A stretch of 25,199 bases of DNA from NCBI GenBank assembly GCA_964475385.1, contig CAYYWV010000032.1:1-25199 (forward strand), read 5' to 3'. Made by a program: the position numbers and the translations under genes. Under the pieces are notes generated by a model. It did no database searches and was not told where the DNA came from. It saw only the letters and a program-made list of their open reading frames with translations. Of the stretch, positions 8,066 to 15,774 are shown in pieces. The stretch's first letter is position 1. Every line of letters starts with the position of its first letter. The DNA comes from CAYYWV01 sp964475385. GTDB taxonomy: Bacteria > Pseudomonadota > Alphaproteobacteria > JAAXGF01.

Positions 8066-8182
8066 ATGGCGGTGACGGCCCTTCATCGACGGCGCAAGGC
8101 GCGCAATTTCGCGCTCGCAGGCGTTCTGTTCGCGCTCTGCGCCCTGTTCTTCGCCATCACCATCGTCAAGCTGAGTTCATGA
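8066..8182 (+). CDS. CoxF-like 38-residue membrane peptide
   Basis: This small gene encodes 38 residues: a basic N-terminus (ALHRRRKARN), one hydrophobic helix (about residues 15-34), and a tail ending TIVKLSS. It begins at an ATG one base after the ctaB stop, and its TGA overlaps the ctaG ATG in the arrangement ATGA, so it is probably translationally coupled to both. The position between ctaB and ctaG, the short length and the single helix ending in a TVVK-like motif match the small CoxF-type proteins of alphaproteobacterial cox operons. These are thought to help oxidase assembly, though their exact role is poorly defined. No signal peptidase site is apparent. It is short enough to be missed by automatic gene calling. 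Confidence 0.8.
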   Translation: MAVTALHRRRKARNFALAGVLFALCALFFAITIVKLSS

Positions 8183-8775
8183 GCGCGTCGGCGCAGAACG
8201 CTCCCGGCAGACGGCGCAACGGCACGGTCGCCGTGGTGCTGGTCGGCGTCGCGGCCGGTATGGTGGGCTTGAGCTTCGCCGCGGTGCCGCTCTATCGCCT
8301 GTTCTGTCAGGTGACCGGCTTCGGCGGGACCACGCAGGTTGCGACCGCGCCGAGCGCGCCGGTGGCCGACCGCTTTGTGACCGTGCGCTTCAACTCCGAC
8401 GTCGCGCCCGACCTTCCGTGGCGATTCGTGCCCTTGCAGCGCGAGGTGCGGGTGCGGCTCGGCGAGACGGTATTGGTGCGCTTCGCCGCCGAGAACCTCT
8501 CGGATCGACCGATCACCGGCAACGCCGTGTTCAACGTTACGCCGTTCAAGGTCGGGCTGTACTTCTCGAAGATCCAGTGCTTCTGCTTCGACGAGCAGAC
8601 GCTCGGACCCGGAGAGCGCGCCGAGATGCCGGTCACCTTTTTCGTCGACCCCGAGATGATCGACGATCCCAACGTGCAGGAGGTGAAGACGATTACGCTC
8701 TCCTACACGTTCTTCCGGGCCAAAGACGACCGCGCGCCGGCGAAGCTCGCCGCCACCGCAGCGAAAAGGGGGTAA
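8179..8775 (+). CDS. ctaG: Cytochrome c oxidase assembly protein CtaG/Cox11
   Basis: CtaG (bacterial Cox11) delivers copper to the CuB site of subunit I from the periplasmic side. The 198-residue protein has a short cytoplasmic N-terminus, one membrane helix at about 17-39 and a periplasmic beta-sandwich domain. The copper-binding pair is Cys134 and Cys136 in KIQCFCFDEQ. A further conserved cysteine, Cys43, sits just after the helix in YRLFCQVTG. The downstream block MPVTFFVDPEM is typical. The ATG overlaps the stop of the CoxF-like gene. It is followed by 84 bases without a gene before coxC. Assignment is secure by motif and by operon position. Confidence 0.97.
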   Translation: MSASAQNAPGRRRNGTVAVVLVGVAAGMVGLSFAAVPLYRLFCQVTGFGGTTQVATAPSAPVADRFVTVRFNSDVAPDLPWRFVPLQREVRVRLGETVLVRFAAENLSDRPITGNAVFNVTPFKVGLYFSKIQCFCFDEQTLGPGERAEMPVTFFVDPEMIDDPNVQEVKTITLSYTFFRAKDDRAPAKLAATAAKRG

Positions 8776-8859
8776 GCCCGTGTCCCCGTCTTCGGGCGAA
8801 AACGCGCGCAAGAGAATGAACAAACGCAGGTTGCTGCTTATTGTCGAGGGTTAGAGGTC

Positions 8860-9690
8860 ATGGCCGAAACGCACGTCCAGAAACACGATTACCATCTCGT
8901 CGACCCGAGCCCCTGGCCGGCGGTCGGCGCGGCTTCCGCGCTGGTGCTCGCGGGCGGCGGCATCATGCTCATGCACGACATGACGCCCTGGGTGTTCGCC
9001 GTCGGCGTGCTCATGATGCTGTTCACCATGGTGGGGTGGTGGCGCGACGTGATCCACGAGGCCGAGGTCGAAAAGCGCCACACGCCCGTGGTGCAGATCG
9101 GTCTGCGTTACGGCATGGCGTTGTTCATCGCCTCCGAGGTGATGTTCTTCGCCGCCTTCTTCTGGGCCTTTTTCGACGCCAGCCTGTTCCCGGGCGGGCC
9201 GAACAGCGCCGAGCTGATCGGGCGCGCCGAGTACACCGGCGGAACCTGGCCTCCGCAAGGGATCGAGACCTTCGAGCCTTTCCACATTCCGTTTCTGAAC
9301 ACCTTGATCCTGCTCACCTCGGGCGTCACGGTGACCTGGGCGCATCACGAGATCCGCGCCGACAACCGCGCCCGCGCGATCCAGGCGCTGTGGCTGACCG
9401 TGCTCTTGGGGGCGAGCTTCACCGCGCTTCAGGCCTACGAGTACATCAACGCGCCGTTCGGCTTCACCAGCGGGATCTACGGCTCGACCTTCTACATGGC
9501 GACCGGGTTCCACGGCTTCCACGTCATCATCGGCACGATCTTCCTTTCGGTCTGCCTGGTCCGTCTGTACAAGGGCCACTTCACGCCCAACCACCATTTC
9601 GGCTTTGAGGCGGCGGCGTGGTACTGGCACTTCGTCGACGTGGTATGGTTGTTCCTGTTTTCGTTCGTGTACTGGTGGGGCGGCCGCTGA
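8860..9690 (+). CDS. coxC: Cytochrome c oxidase subunit III
   Basis: Subunit III stabilises the catalytic core of the oxidase and supports sustained proton uptake. The 276-residue protein has the seven-helix form of alphaproteobacterial and mitochondrial subunit III. It carries KHDYHLVDPSPWP near the N-terminus, VIHEAEVEKRHTPVVQ (about 64-79), and the conserved membrane glutamate Glu93 in ASEVMFFAAFFW. The C-terminal helix contains WHFVDVVWLFLF. The start is ATG 8860 after GAGGGTTAGAGG. It sits after the assembly genes ctaB, coxF and ctaG, the usual order in this class. DUF983 follows after 31 bases. Confidence 0.97.
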   Translation: MAETHVQKHDYHLVDPSPWPAVGAASALVLAGGGIMLMHDMTPWVFAVGVLMMLFTMVGWWRDVIHEAEVEKRHTPVVQIGLRYGMALFIASEVMFFAAFFWAFFDASLFPGGPNSAELIGRAEYTGGTWPPQGIETFEPFHIPFLNTLILLTSGVTVTWAHHEIRADNRARAIQALWLTVLLGASFTALQAYEYINAPFGFTSGIYGSTFYMATGFHGFHVIIGTIFLSVCLVRLYKGHFTPNHHFGFEAAAWYWHFVDVVWLFLFSFVYWWGGR

Positions 9691-9706
9691 GTCGGCGTAC
9701 GACCGG

Positions 9707-9714
9707 AAAGGAGG
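9707..9714 (+). promoter_or_regulatory. Strong Shine-Dalgarno that fixes a TTG start
   Basis: AAAGGAGG, close to a full match to the 16S rRNA tail, ends 7 bases before the TTG at 9722. It decides the start of the DUF983 gene. The longer open frame upstream would overlap coxC by about 85 bases. Confidence 0.85.
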
Positions 9715-9721
9715 CGCCCGC

Positions 9722-10102
9722 TTGAGCGAAACCTACTACGACCAAGTCTCACCGTTTCGGGCCGGGCTGACCGCACGCTGCCCCCGCTGCGGGCGGGGGC
9801 GGCTGTTCCGCGGCTTTCTCGACATCGCCGAGCGTTGCGATGTCTGCGGCCTCGACCTCAGCCAGCAGAACAGCGGCGACGGCCCGGCGGTGTTCATCAT
9901 TCTGTTTCTCGGCTTCGTCGTGGTCGGCCTCGCGTTCCTGGTCGAGGTCAAATTCTCGCCGCCGATGTGGGTGCACATCGCGCTCTGGTTTCCATTGATC
10001 CTGGGCGGGTCGGTCGGGCTTCTGCGTCCGTTCAAGGCGACGCTGATCGCGCTTCAGTACAAGCACCGGGTTCAGTTCGAGAGTGACGACGACGCCGGCT
10101 GA
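9722..10102 (+). CDS. DUF983 zinc-ribbon membrane protein
   Basis: This 126-residue protein starts at TTG 9722, chosen because of the near-perfect AAAGGAGG just upstream. The N-terminal part holds two CxxC knuckles, Cys20/Cys23 (CPRCGRGRLFRGF) and Cys39/Cys42 (CDVCGLDL), a probable zinc ribbon. Two membrane helices follow (about 56-74 and 80-100) and a short acidic tail ends SDDDAG. The pattern matches DUF983, whose members lie between coxC and SURF1 in many alphaproteobacteria. The biochemical role is not established, but the context suggests oxidase assembly or quality control. The 3' end overlaps the SURF1 start by 20 bases, so the two are probably translationally coupled. Confidence 0.9.
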   Translation: MSETYYDQVSPFRAGLTARCPRCGRGRLFRGFLDIAERCDVCGLDLSQQNSGDGPAVFIILFLGFVVVGLAFLVEVKFSPPMWVHIALWFPLILGGSVGLLRPFKATLIALQYKHRVQFESDDDAG

Positions 10103-10844
10103 ACGGCATGCCGGACGACGACAGCGCCGGAGAACCCCCGGCGCCTGGGTCGCTTTTGCGCTCGCCTTCATCACGCTGATCGGGCTCGGCACCTGGCAGG
10201 TCTACCGCTTGCAATGGAAGACCGCGCTGATCGCTGCGCGCGAAGCCCAGCTCGCCCTGCCGCCGATCGAGATCGCCAACGTCCAGGACATCGACCCCGC
10301 CGCCGACCTCGCGTGGCGGCGCGCCCGCGTCCGGGGGGTCTTCCTCCACGACCGCGAGATCTATCTCGCCGCGACCCGCGCGAGCAAGGTAGGCTTCGAC
10401 GTGATCACCCCCTTGCGGCTTACGGACGGGGGCGCGCTTCTGGTCGACCGCGGTTGGGTGCCGGCGGCGCTCCGCGATCCGGCGAAGCGGGCCGAGGGCC
10501 AGATTCCCGGTCCGGTGACGGTCGAAGGCGTTTTGCGCCAAAGCGGGCGCAAACGCTGGCTCGTTCCCGACAACGACCCTGTGCGCAACTACTGGTTCTG
10601 GCGCGATCTTGCCGCCATGGCCGAGACCGCGGAGGTGAATGCGCCGCCGGTCCTGCTCGAAGCCGGCCCCGCCCCCAACCCGGGCGGCTGGCCCAAGGGC
10701 CGCAGGCCGACGGTCGACCTTCCCAACAACCACCTCGGCTATGCGATCACATGGTACCTTCTGGCGATTGGACTTGCGGTGGTGTTCTACGTCTGGCGTC
10801 GTCAGCAAGCCGACGACGACGATGAGGCAACGGGCCGGCCGTGA
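10083..10844 (+). CDS. surf1: SURF1 family cytochrome oxidase biogenesis protein
   Basis: SURF1 (Shy1) assists haem a insertion into subunit I. The 253-residue protein has the expected two membrane helices (about 20-38 and 218-238) bracketing a periplasmic domain. Family hallmarks are visible: LGTWQVYRLQWK at 35-46, VDRGWVP at 121-127, a conserved aromatic YWFWRD near 160, and the C-terminal NNHLGYAITWYLL. The start is GTG 10083, inside the end of the DUF983 gene. The nearby ATG at 10108 is out of frame. Its final GTGA gives the GTG start of the next gene, an M32 carboxypeptidase. The N-terminus is Arg-rich (RRQRRR), consistent with the inside-positive rule. Confidence 0.93.
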   Translation: MTTTPAERHAGRRQRRRTPGAWVAFALAFITLIGLGTWQVYRLQWKTALIAAREAQLALPPIEIANVQDIDPAADLAWRRARVRGVFLHDREIYLAATRASKVGFDVITPLRLTDGGALLVDRGWVPAALRDPAKRAEGQIPGPVTVEGVLRQSGRKRWLVPDNDPVRNYWFWRDLAAMAETAEVNAPPVLLEAGPAPNPGGWPKGRRPTVDLPNNHLGYAITWYLLAIGLAVVFYVWRRQQADDDDEATGRP

Positions 10845-12343
10845 CCGACGCCCCGGCCTATACCGCGCTCGCCCAGCGGTTCGCCCGGCTTTGGGCGCTC
10901 GAAGGCGCGGCCGCGATCCTCGACTGGGACAGCCAGACCCAGATGCCGCCGGGCGGGGCCGAGGCGCGGGCGCGCCAACAGGCGGCGCTCGCGCTCGTCA
11001 TTCACGAGCGCCTGACCGATCCTGCGCTCGGCGACCTTCTCGACCGCGCCGAGAGCGACGAGCGGGATGCTCTCGGCCCTTGGGAGCGCGCCAACCTCGC
11101 CCGCATGCGCCACCGCTGGCTGCACGCCGCGGCCCTGCCCGCCGACCTGGTGGAGGCGCGTTCGGAAGCGGCTTCGGCCTGCGAGGTCGCCTGGCGGCGC
11201 GCGCGGCGGGCGAACGACTTCGCCGGGCTCGCGCCGCTTCTCGAGACCGTGCTCGCCCGCACCCGCGAGGCGGGCGAAGCGCTTGCGGACGCGCTCGGCT
11301 GCACGCCTTACGAGGCGCTGCTCGACGCCTACGAGCCCGGCGCCCGGACCGAGGCGATCGACCGCCTGTTCGCCGATCTCGCCGCTTTCCTGCCCGACTT
11401 CATCGCCCGGGCGCAGGCGCATCAGGCCCGCCGCCCCGCCCCGGTCGCGCCCGAAGGCCCCTTCGCGATCCCGGCCCAGCGCCGCCTTGCGCGCGAGATG
11501 ATGGCGGCGCTCGGCTTCGACTTCGACCACGGCCGGCTCGACGAGAGCGACCATCCGTTCTGCGGCGGCACGCCCGACGACGTGCGGATCACCACCCGCT
11601 ACCGCGAGGACGACGTTCTGTCGGCGCTGTTCGCGGTCCTTCACGAGACCGGGCACGCGATGTACGAACGCGGCCTGCCGCTCCAGTGGCGCGACCAGCC
11701 CGTGGGCCAGGCCGCAAGCATGAGCCTGCACGAAAGCCAATCGCTCTTGATCGAGATGCAGGCCTGCCGGAGCCGCCCTTTCTTCGCCTTCGCCGCGCCG
11801 CGGCTCGCCGCGGCGTTCGGCGGCGAAGGCCCGGCGTGGGAGCCCGAGAACCTCTATCGCCTCGCGACCCGCATCGAACCCGGCCCGATCCGCGTGGAAG
11901 CCGACGAGGCGACCTATCCGGCCCATGTGCTTTTGCGCTATCGGCTGGAGAAAGCGATGATCGCGGGCGCGCTCGCGGTCCGCGACTTGCCCGGGGCCTG
12001 GCGCGAGGGCATGGCCGAGCTTCTCGGCCTGACCCCGCCCGACGACCGCGACGGCTGCTTGCAGGACGTGCACTGGCCGGCCGGCCTGTTCGGCTACTTC
12101 CCGACCTATACGCTCGGCGCGATGACCGCGGCCCAGCTCTTCGCCGCCGCGCGGCGGGCCGACCCGGCGATTGCGGACGGCATCGGACGCGGCGACTTTG
12201 CGCCTTTGTTCTCTTGGCTGCGCGCGCATGTCCACGGGCTGGGCGCGTCGCGCACGGCGGCCGAGATCGTGGAGCAGGCCACCGGGCGGCCGCTGGACGC
12301 CCGCGCGTTCAAGGCGCATCTTGAGGCGCGCTATCTCGACTGA
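10841..12343 (+). CDS. Thermostable carboxypeptidase Taq-type (M32) metallopeptidase
   Basis: M32 enzymes are cytoplasmic zinc carboxypeptidases that remove C-terminal residues. At 500 residues the protein is full length for the family. The zinc site is HETGH at residues 268-272, with the third ligand Glu298 in HESQ. The family DxRxT motif appears as DDVRIT (246-251), and the C-terminal substrate-site region contains GYFPTYTLGAM. The start is GTG 10841, overlapping the SURF1 stop in GTGA, which implies coupled translation with the oxidase assembly genes. No signal peptide is present, so a cytoplasmic role is likely. Its place in this operon is unusual. I see no reason to think it acts on oxidase subunits beyond the coupling. 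A weak GC hairpin (12360-12373) follows it. Confidence 0.95.
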   Translation: MTDAPAYTALAQRFARLWALEGAAAILDWDSQTQMPPGGAEARARQQAALALVIHERLTDPALGDLLDRAESDERDALGPWERANLARMRHRWLHAAALPADLVEARSEAASACEVAWRRARRANDFAGLAPLLETVLARTREAGEALADALGCTPYEALLDAYEPGARTEAIDRLFADLAAFLPDFIARAQAHQARRPAPVAPEGPFAIPAQRRLAREMMAALGFDFDHGRLDESDHPFCGGTPDDVRITTRYREDDVLSALFAVLHETGHAMYERGLPLQWRDQPVGQAASMSLHESQSLLIEMQACRSRPFFAFAAPRLAAAFGGEGPAWEPENLYRLATRIEPGPIRVEADEATYPAHVLLRYRLEKAMIAGALAVRDLPGAWREGMAELLGLTPPDDRDGCLQDVHWPAGLFGYFPTYTLGAMTAAQLFAAARRADPAIADGIGRGDFAPLFSWLRAHVHGLGASRTAAEIVEQATGRPLDARAFKAHLEARYLD

Positions 12344-12430
12344 GCCCGAGCCCCCGGCAGGCGGGCGTCCGCCCCTTGTCCCTTCCGGACCGGGCCGGTA
12401 CTCTGATGACCCGCCGCTCGGCTACGGCGG

Positions 12431-12440
12431 AAAGGAGAGG
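12431..12440 (+). promoter_or_regulatory. Shine-Dalgarno that fixes the TTG start of thrC
   Basis: AAAGGAGAGG lies directly before the TTG at 12443; its AGGAG core ends 5 bases upstream. The resulting N-terminus MNYVSTRGEAPVL matches the usual start of type 2 threonine synthases, which confirms the TTG. Confidence 0.8.
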
Positions 12441-12442
12441 TT

Positions 12443-13852
12443 TTGAACTACGTCAGCACCCGGGGCGAGGCCCCGGTTCTCGGTTTCGACGACGTGCTGC
12501 TTGCGGGACTGGCCCGCGACGGGGGGCTCTATGTCCCCGAGACTTGGCCCCGGCTCGACCTCGACGGCTTGCGCGGGCGCTCTTACGCCGAGGTGGCGAC
12601 GCGGGTGATGGCGCCCTTCGTCGGCGACGCGATCGCGCGCGACGCCTTCGCCCGGATGGTGGACGAGGCCTACGCGGGCTTCGACCACGCGGCGGTCGCC
12701 CCTTTGCGCCAGATCGGCGACAACGACTGGCTGCTCGAGCTGTTCCACGGCCCGACGCTGGCCTTCAAGGACTACGCGCTCCAGCTCGTCGGGCGCCTGT
12801 TCGACCACGTGCTCGAGCGCCGCGGCGCGCGGGTGACGGTCGTCGGCGCGACCTCGGGCGACACCGGATCGGCGGCGATCGAGGCGCTTCGCGACCGGGT
12901 CAACGTCACGGTTTTCATTCTCCATCCCAAGGGCCGGGTCTCGGAGGTCCAACGCCGCCAGATGACCACGGTCGCGGCCGCCAACGTCCACAACATCGCC
13001 GTCGAGGGCAGCTTCGACGACTGCCAGGCGATGGTGAAGGCGATGTTCGCCGACGCCGATTTCCGCGACCGGCTCCGGCTTTCGGCGGTCAACTCGATCA
13101 ACTGGGCGCGGGTGATGGCGCAGACGGTCTACTACGTGACCGCGGCGCTCGCGCTCGGCGCGCCGGCGCGCGCGGTCTCGTTCGCGGTGCCGACAGGGAA
13201 CTTCGGCGACGTGTTCGCGGGCTATGTCGCGCGCCGGATGGGGCTGCCGATCGCGCGCCTCGTCATCGCCACCAACGCGAACGACATTCTTTTCCGCACG
13301 GTGGAGAGCGGGCGCTACGCCCGCGGCGCGGTGCGCGCGACCCTGAGCCCGAGCATGGACATCCAGGTGTCGAGCAACTTCGAGCGCCTTCTGTTCGAGC
13401 TTTACGGGCGCGATGGCGCGCGCGTCCGCGCGCTGATGGCGGCGCTCGGCGCCGAGGGCGCGTTCGCGCTCGACGCTGAGGCGGCGGCGCGTCTGCGCGA
13501 GGCCTTCGCGGCCTTCCGGCTCGACGATGCGGGCACTCTTGCGACGATCGCCGAGGTCCACCGCGACTGCGGCGTCCTGGTCGACCCCCACACCGCGATC
13601 GGCATCGCCGCCGGCCGCGCGAAGCGGGACGATCCGCGCACGCCCATGATCGCGCTCGCGACCGCGCACCCGGCCAAGTTCGCCGACGCGGTCGCGCGCG
13701 CGACCGGCGTGCGACCGGCTCTTCCCGCCCGACTCTCCGACCTTCTGGAGCGGCCCGAACGGGTCACGGTCTTGCCAAACGATCTCGCCGCGGTGCAGGC
13801 TTTCATCATGAAGACCGCGGGCGCAGGCGGCGAGAGGAAAGGCGCGGCATGA
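12443..13852 (+). CDS. thrC: Threonine synthase
   Basis: Threonine synthase converts O-phosphohomoserine to threonine with PLP, the last step of threonine synthesis. The 469-residue protein is of the longer proteobacterial/fungal (type 2) form. The N-terminal domain begins YVSTRGEAP and includes ARDGGLYVPE. The PLP lysine is Lys109 in HGPTLAFKDYALQ, and the phosphate-binding loop GATSGDTGSAA follows at about 135-145. FAVPTGNFGDVFAGYVA lies mid-protein. The start is TTG 12443, supported by the upstream AAAGGAGAGG. It lies 99 bases after the M32 gene, so it may be on the same transcript or have its own weak promoter. Its stop overlaps the M16 peptidase start (ATGA). The preceding pathway enzyme, ThrB, is encoded about 3.8 kb away on the other strand. 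Confidence 0.97.
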   Translation: MNYVSTRGEAPVLGFDDVLLAGLARDGGLYVPETWPRLDLDGLRGRSYAEVATRVMAPFVGDAIARDAFARMVDEAYAGFDHAAVAPLRQIGDNDWLLELFHGPTLAFKDYALQLVGRLFDHVLERRGARVTVVGATSGDTGSAAIEALRDRVNVTVFILHPKGRVSEVQRRQMTTVAAANVHNIAVEGSFDDCQAMVKAMFADADFRDRLRLSAVNSINWARVMAQTVYYVTAALALGAPARAVSFAVPTGNFGDVFAGYVARRMGLPIARLVIATNANDILFRTVESGRYARGAVRATLSPSMDIQVSSNFERLLFELYGRDGARVRALMAALGAEGAFALDAEAAARLREAFAAFRLDDAGTLATIAEVHRDCGVLVDPHTAIGIAAGRAKRDDPRTPMIALATAHPAKFADAVARATGVRPALPARLSDLLERPERVTVLPNDLAAVQAFIMKTAGAGGERKGAA

Positions 13853-15111
13853 CCGCGCCGGCGGTCACGGCGCTGGACAACGGGCTGCGCGTGGTCAGCG
13901 CGCGCATGCCGGGGCTGGAGACCGCGGCGGTCAGCGTTTGGGTGAACGCCGGCGCGCGCTGCGAGGACGCCGAGACCAACGGGATCGCCCATCTCCTCGA
14001 GCACATGGCTTTCAAAGGCACGACGACGCGCGACGCGCTCGCCATCGCCGAGGAGATCGAGCAGGTGGGCGGCCATCTCAACGCCTACACCTCGCGCGAG
14101 TGCACCGCCTATGTGGCGCGGGTGCTGAAGGAGCACGTGCCGCTCGCGATCGAGATTCTGGCCGACATCCTCCAGCACGCGACAATGCCCGAGGACGAGC
14201 TCGAACGGGAGCGCGAGGTCGTCATTCAAGAGATCGCGCAGGTCCACGACACCCCCGACGACCTGGTCTTCGACCTGTTCCAGGAGACCGCCTTCCCCGA
14301 CCAACCTTTGGGCCGGTCGATCCTGGGCACGGAGGAGACCGTAAGCCGCATGACCCGCGAGATGCTGGTCGATTACATGAACCGCCACTACAGCGCCGGG
14401 CGCATGGTCGTGGTCGCCGCCGGCAACGTCGATCACGAGGCGCTGGTCGAGCAGGTCGCGCGCGCCTTCGCCGACCTCGACGACCGCCCGGCCGAGGCGG
14501 TCCCGCCGGCCGTTTACGCGGGCGGAGATACGCGCCAAGAGCAGGCGCTCGAACAGGTCCATCTGGTGCTGGGGTTCAAGGGCATCGCCTATGACGATCC
14601 CGACTTCTACGCCCAGCAGGTGCTGGCCACCGCGCTCGGGGGCGGCATGTCGTCGCGGCTGTTCCAGGAAGTGCGCGAGAAGCGCGGGCTCGCCTACTCG
14701 GTGTTCGCCTTCGCCTCGTCCTACACGGATACCGGGCTGTTCGGCATCTACGCCGGCGCCGGCCGCCGCCAGGTGAGCGATCTGATCCCGGTGATCTGCG
14801 ACGAGGTGGTCAAGATCGCCGACACCGTCACCGAGACCGAGCTCGACCGGGCGCGGGCGCAAATCAAGGCCTCGCTCTTGATGTCGCTCGAAAGCCCGTC
14901 GGCGCGCTGCGAGCAGATCGGCCGCCAGATGCTCGTCTTCGGCCGCCCGATTCCGCCGGCCGAGATCATCGAGAAGGTCGACCGGGTCGATGCGGCGGCG
15001 CTCGCGCGCACGGCGCGGCGGCTGATCGGGGGCGCGCGGCCGACGCTCACGACGCTGGGACCGATCGCAGGCGTCGCTCCCTATGACCGGATCGCCGCGC
15101 GTTTCGCCTGA
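13849..15111 (+). CDS. M16 family zinc peptidase, processing-peptidase type
   Basis: This is a 420-residue peptidase of the M16B (pitrilysin/insulinase-like) family related to the mitochondrial processing peptidase beta subunit. The inverted zinc motif HLLEH is at residues 48-52, with Glu51 as catalytic base and a downstream Glu128 in EREVVIQEI as third ligand. A second, inactive M16 domain covers about 180-400. The glycine-rich loop GGGMSSRLFQEVREKRGLAYS (about 264-284) is typical. No signal peptide is present, so the protein is probably cytoplasmic. The ATG overlaps the thrC stop, and GAGAGGAAAGG precedes it. The adjacency thrC-M16-GNAT recurs in alphaproteobacteria, though no functional link is known. 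Confidence 0.95.
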   Translation: MTAPAVTALDNGLRVVSARMPGLETAAVSVWVNAGARCEDAETNGIAHLLEHMAFKGTTTRDALAIAEEIEQVGGHLNAYTSRECTAYVARVLKEHVPLAIEILADILQHATMPEDELEREREVVIQEIAQVHDTPDDLVFDLFQETAFPDQPLGRSILGTEETVSRMTREMLVDYMNRHYSAGRMVVVAAGNVDHEALVEQVARAFADLDDRPAEAVPPAVYAGGDTRQEQALEQVHLVLGFKGIAYDDPDFYAQQVLATALGGGMSSRLFQEVREKRGLAYSVFAFASSYTDTGLFGIYAGAGRRQVSDLIPVICDEVVKIADTVTETELDRARAQIKASLLMSLESPSARCEQIGRQMLVFGRPIPPAEIIEKVDRVDAAALARTARRLIGGARPTLTTLGPIAGVAPYDRIAARFA

Positions 15112-15115
15112 GGCC

Positions 15116-15742
15116 ATGCTCGGCTTTCTGCGATCGCCTGCTCAGTCGCCCGCCGCCGAGGCGCTGCGGGCCGAGCGGCTTTATCTCCGTCCTCCGCGCG
15201 CGAGCGACTGGCAAGCGTGGTCCGAGCTTCGCACCCTATCGCGCAGCTTCCTCGAGCCCTGGGAGCCGACCTGGCCCCGCGACGCGCTGAGCCGCGCCGC
15301 CTTCCGCCAACGGCTCCAGCGCCAGGCCCGCGAGATGCGAAGCGGAACCGGCTATGGCTTCTTCCTGTTCCGCATCGGCGACGATGCGCTTCTCGGCGGC
15401 ATCACGCTGAGCAACGTCCAGCGCGGCATCGCCCAGTCGTGCAGCGTGGGCTATTGGATCGGCGCGCCCTATGCGCGCCAGGGCCTGATGACCGAAGCGC
15501 TCGGCCGGCTGCTTCCCTTCGTCTTCGACCACCTCGGCCTTCACCGCCTAGAGGCCGCTTGCCTGCCCGACAATCGGCCGAGCCAGGGGCTGCTTCTCAA
15601 GCTCGGCTTCCAGAAGGAAGGCTACGCCCGCGCTTACCTGCGCATCAACGGCCGTTGGCGCGACCACCTTCTGTTCGCGCTTCTCGCCGAGGACTACCGC
15701 GCCCGCGCAAAACCCCGCCTGGGGGTCGTTCGCAAGGTCTGA
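15116..15742 (+). CDS. GNAT acetyltransferase, RimJ/RimL type
   Basis: This acetyltransferase of about 208 residues resembles RimJ/RimL-type enzymes that acetylate protein N-termini, although the substrate cannot be told from sequence. The opening LRAERLYLRPPRASDWQAW is the usual first strand and helix of this group. A later block, GYWIGAPYARQGLMTEALGR, supplies the acetyl-CoA-binding A motif, and LEAACLPDNRPSQGLLLKLGF is the characteristic region with the conserved Asn. I chose ATG 15116, just after the M16 stop, which gives MLGFLRSP. An in-frame ATG at 15083 would add 11 residues and overlap the M16 gene by 29 bases, and neither has a perfect ribosome site. It converges on yqgE. Confidence 0.9.
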   Translation: MLGFLRSPAQSPAAEALRAERLYLRPPRASDWQAWSELRTLSRSFLEPWEPTWPRDALSRAAFRQRLQRQAREMRSGTGYGFFLFRIGDDALLGGITLSNVQRGIAQSCSVGYWIGAPYARQGLMTEALGRLLPFVFDHLGLHRLEAACLPDNRPSQGLLLKLGFQKEGYARAYLRINGRWRDHLLFALLAEDYRARAKPRLGVVRKV

Positions 15743-15757
15743 TCGGCGGGCGTGAAC

Positions 15758-15773
15758 GGCCCCGGCAAGGGCC
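15758..15773 (+). terminator. Weak hairpin between convergent GNAT and yqgE genes
   Basis: GGCCC (15758-15762) pairs with GGGCC (15769-15773) around the loop CGGCAA. The stem is only 5 bp and the following bases are TTCAGG, with no real T tract. Its place in the 32-base space between convergent genes is the main argument for a terminator. Confidence 0.25.
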
Positions 15774-15774
15774 T

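Noticed and set aside
8776..8797. GCCCG/CGGGC inverted repeat after ctaG as a terminator
   Set aside because: The stem is only 5 bp with a 12-base loop and no T tract, and coxC lies immediately downstream in the same operon.
8780..8854. Possible 24-codon gene (GTG 8780) between ctaG and coxC
   Set aside because: It has no conserved pattern, no hydrophobic helix of proper length and no clear ribosome site. The 84-base spacer is better left as untranslated.
10802..12319. 505-codon - strand frame opposite the M32 gene
   Set aside because: Shadow of a gene with an intact HEXXH site and family length; no motif on the antisense side.
12360..12373. GGCGG/CCGCC hairpin after the M32 gene as a terminator
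   Set aside because: A 5-bp stem followed by CCTTGTCC is too weak to call; thrC may be cotranscribed.
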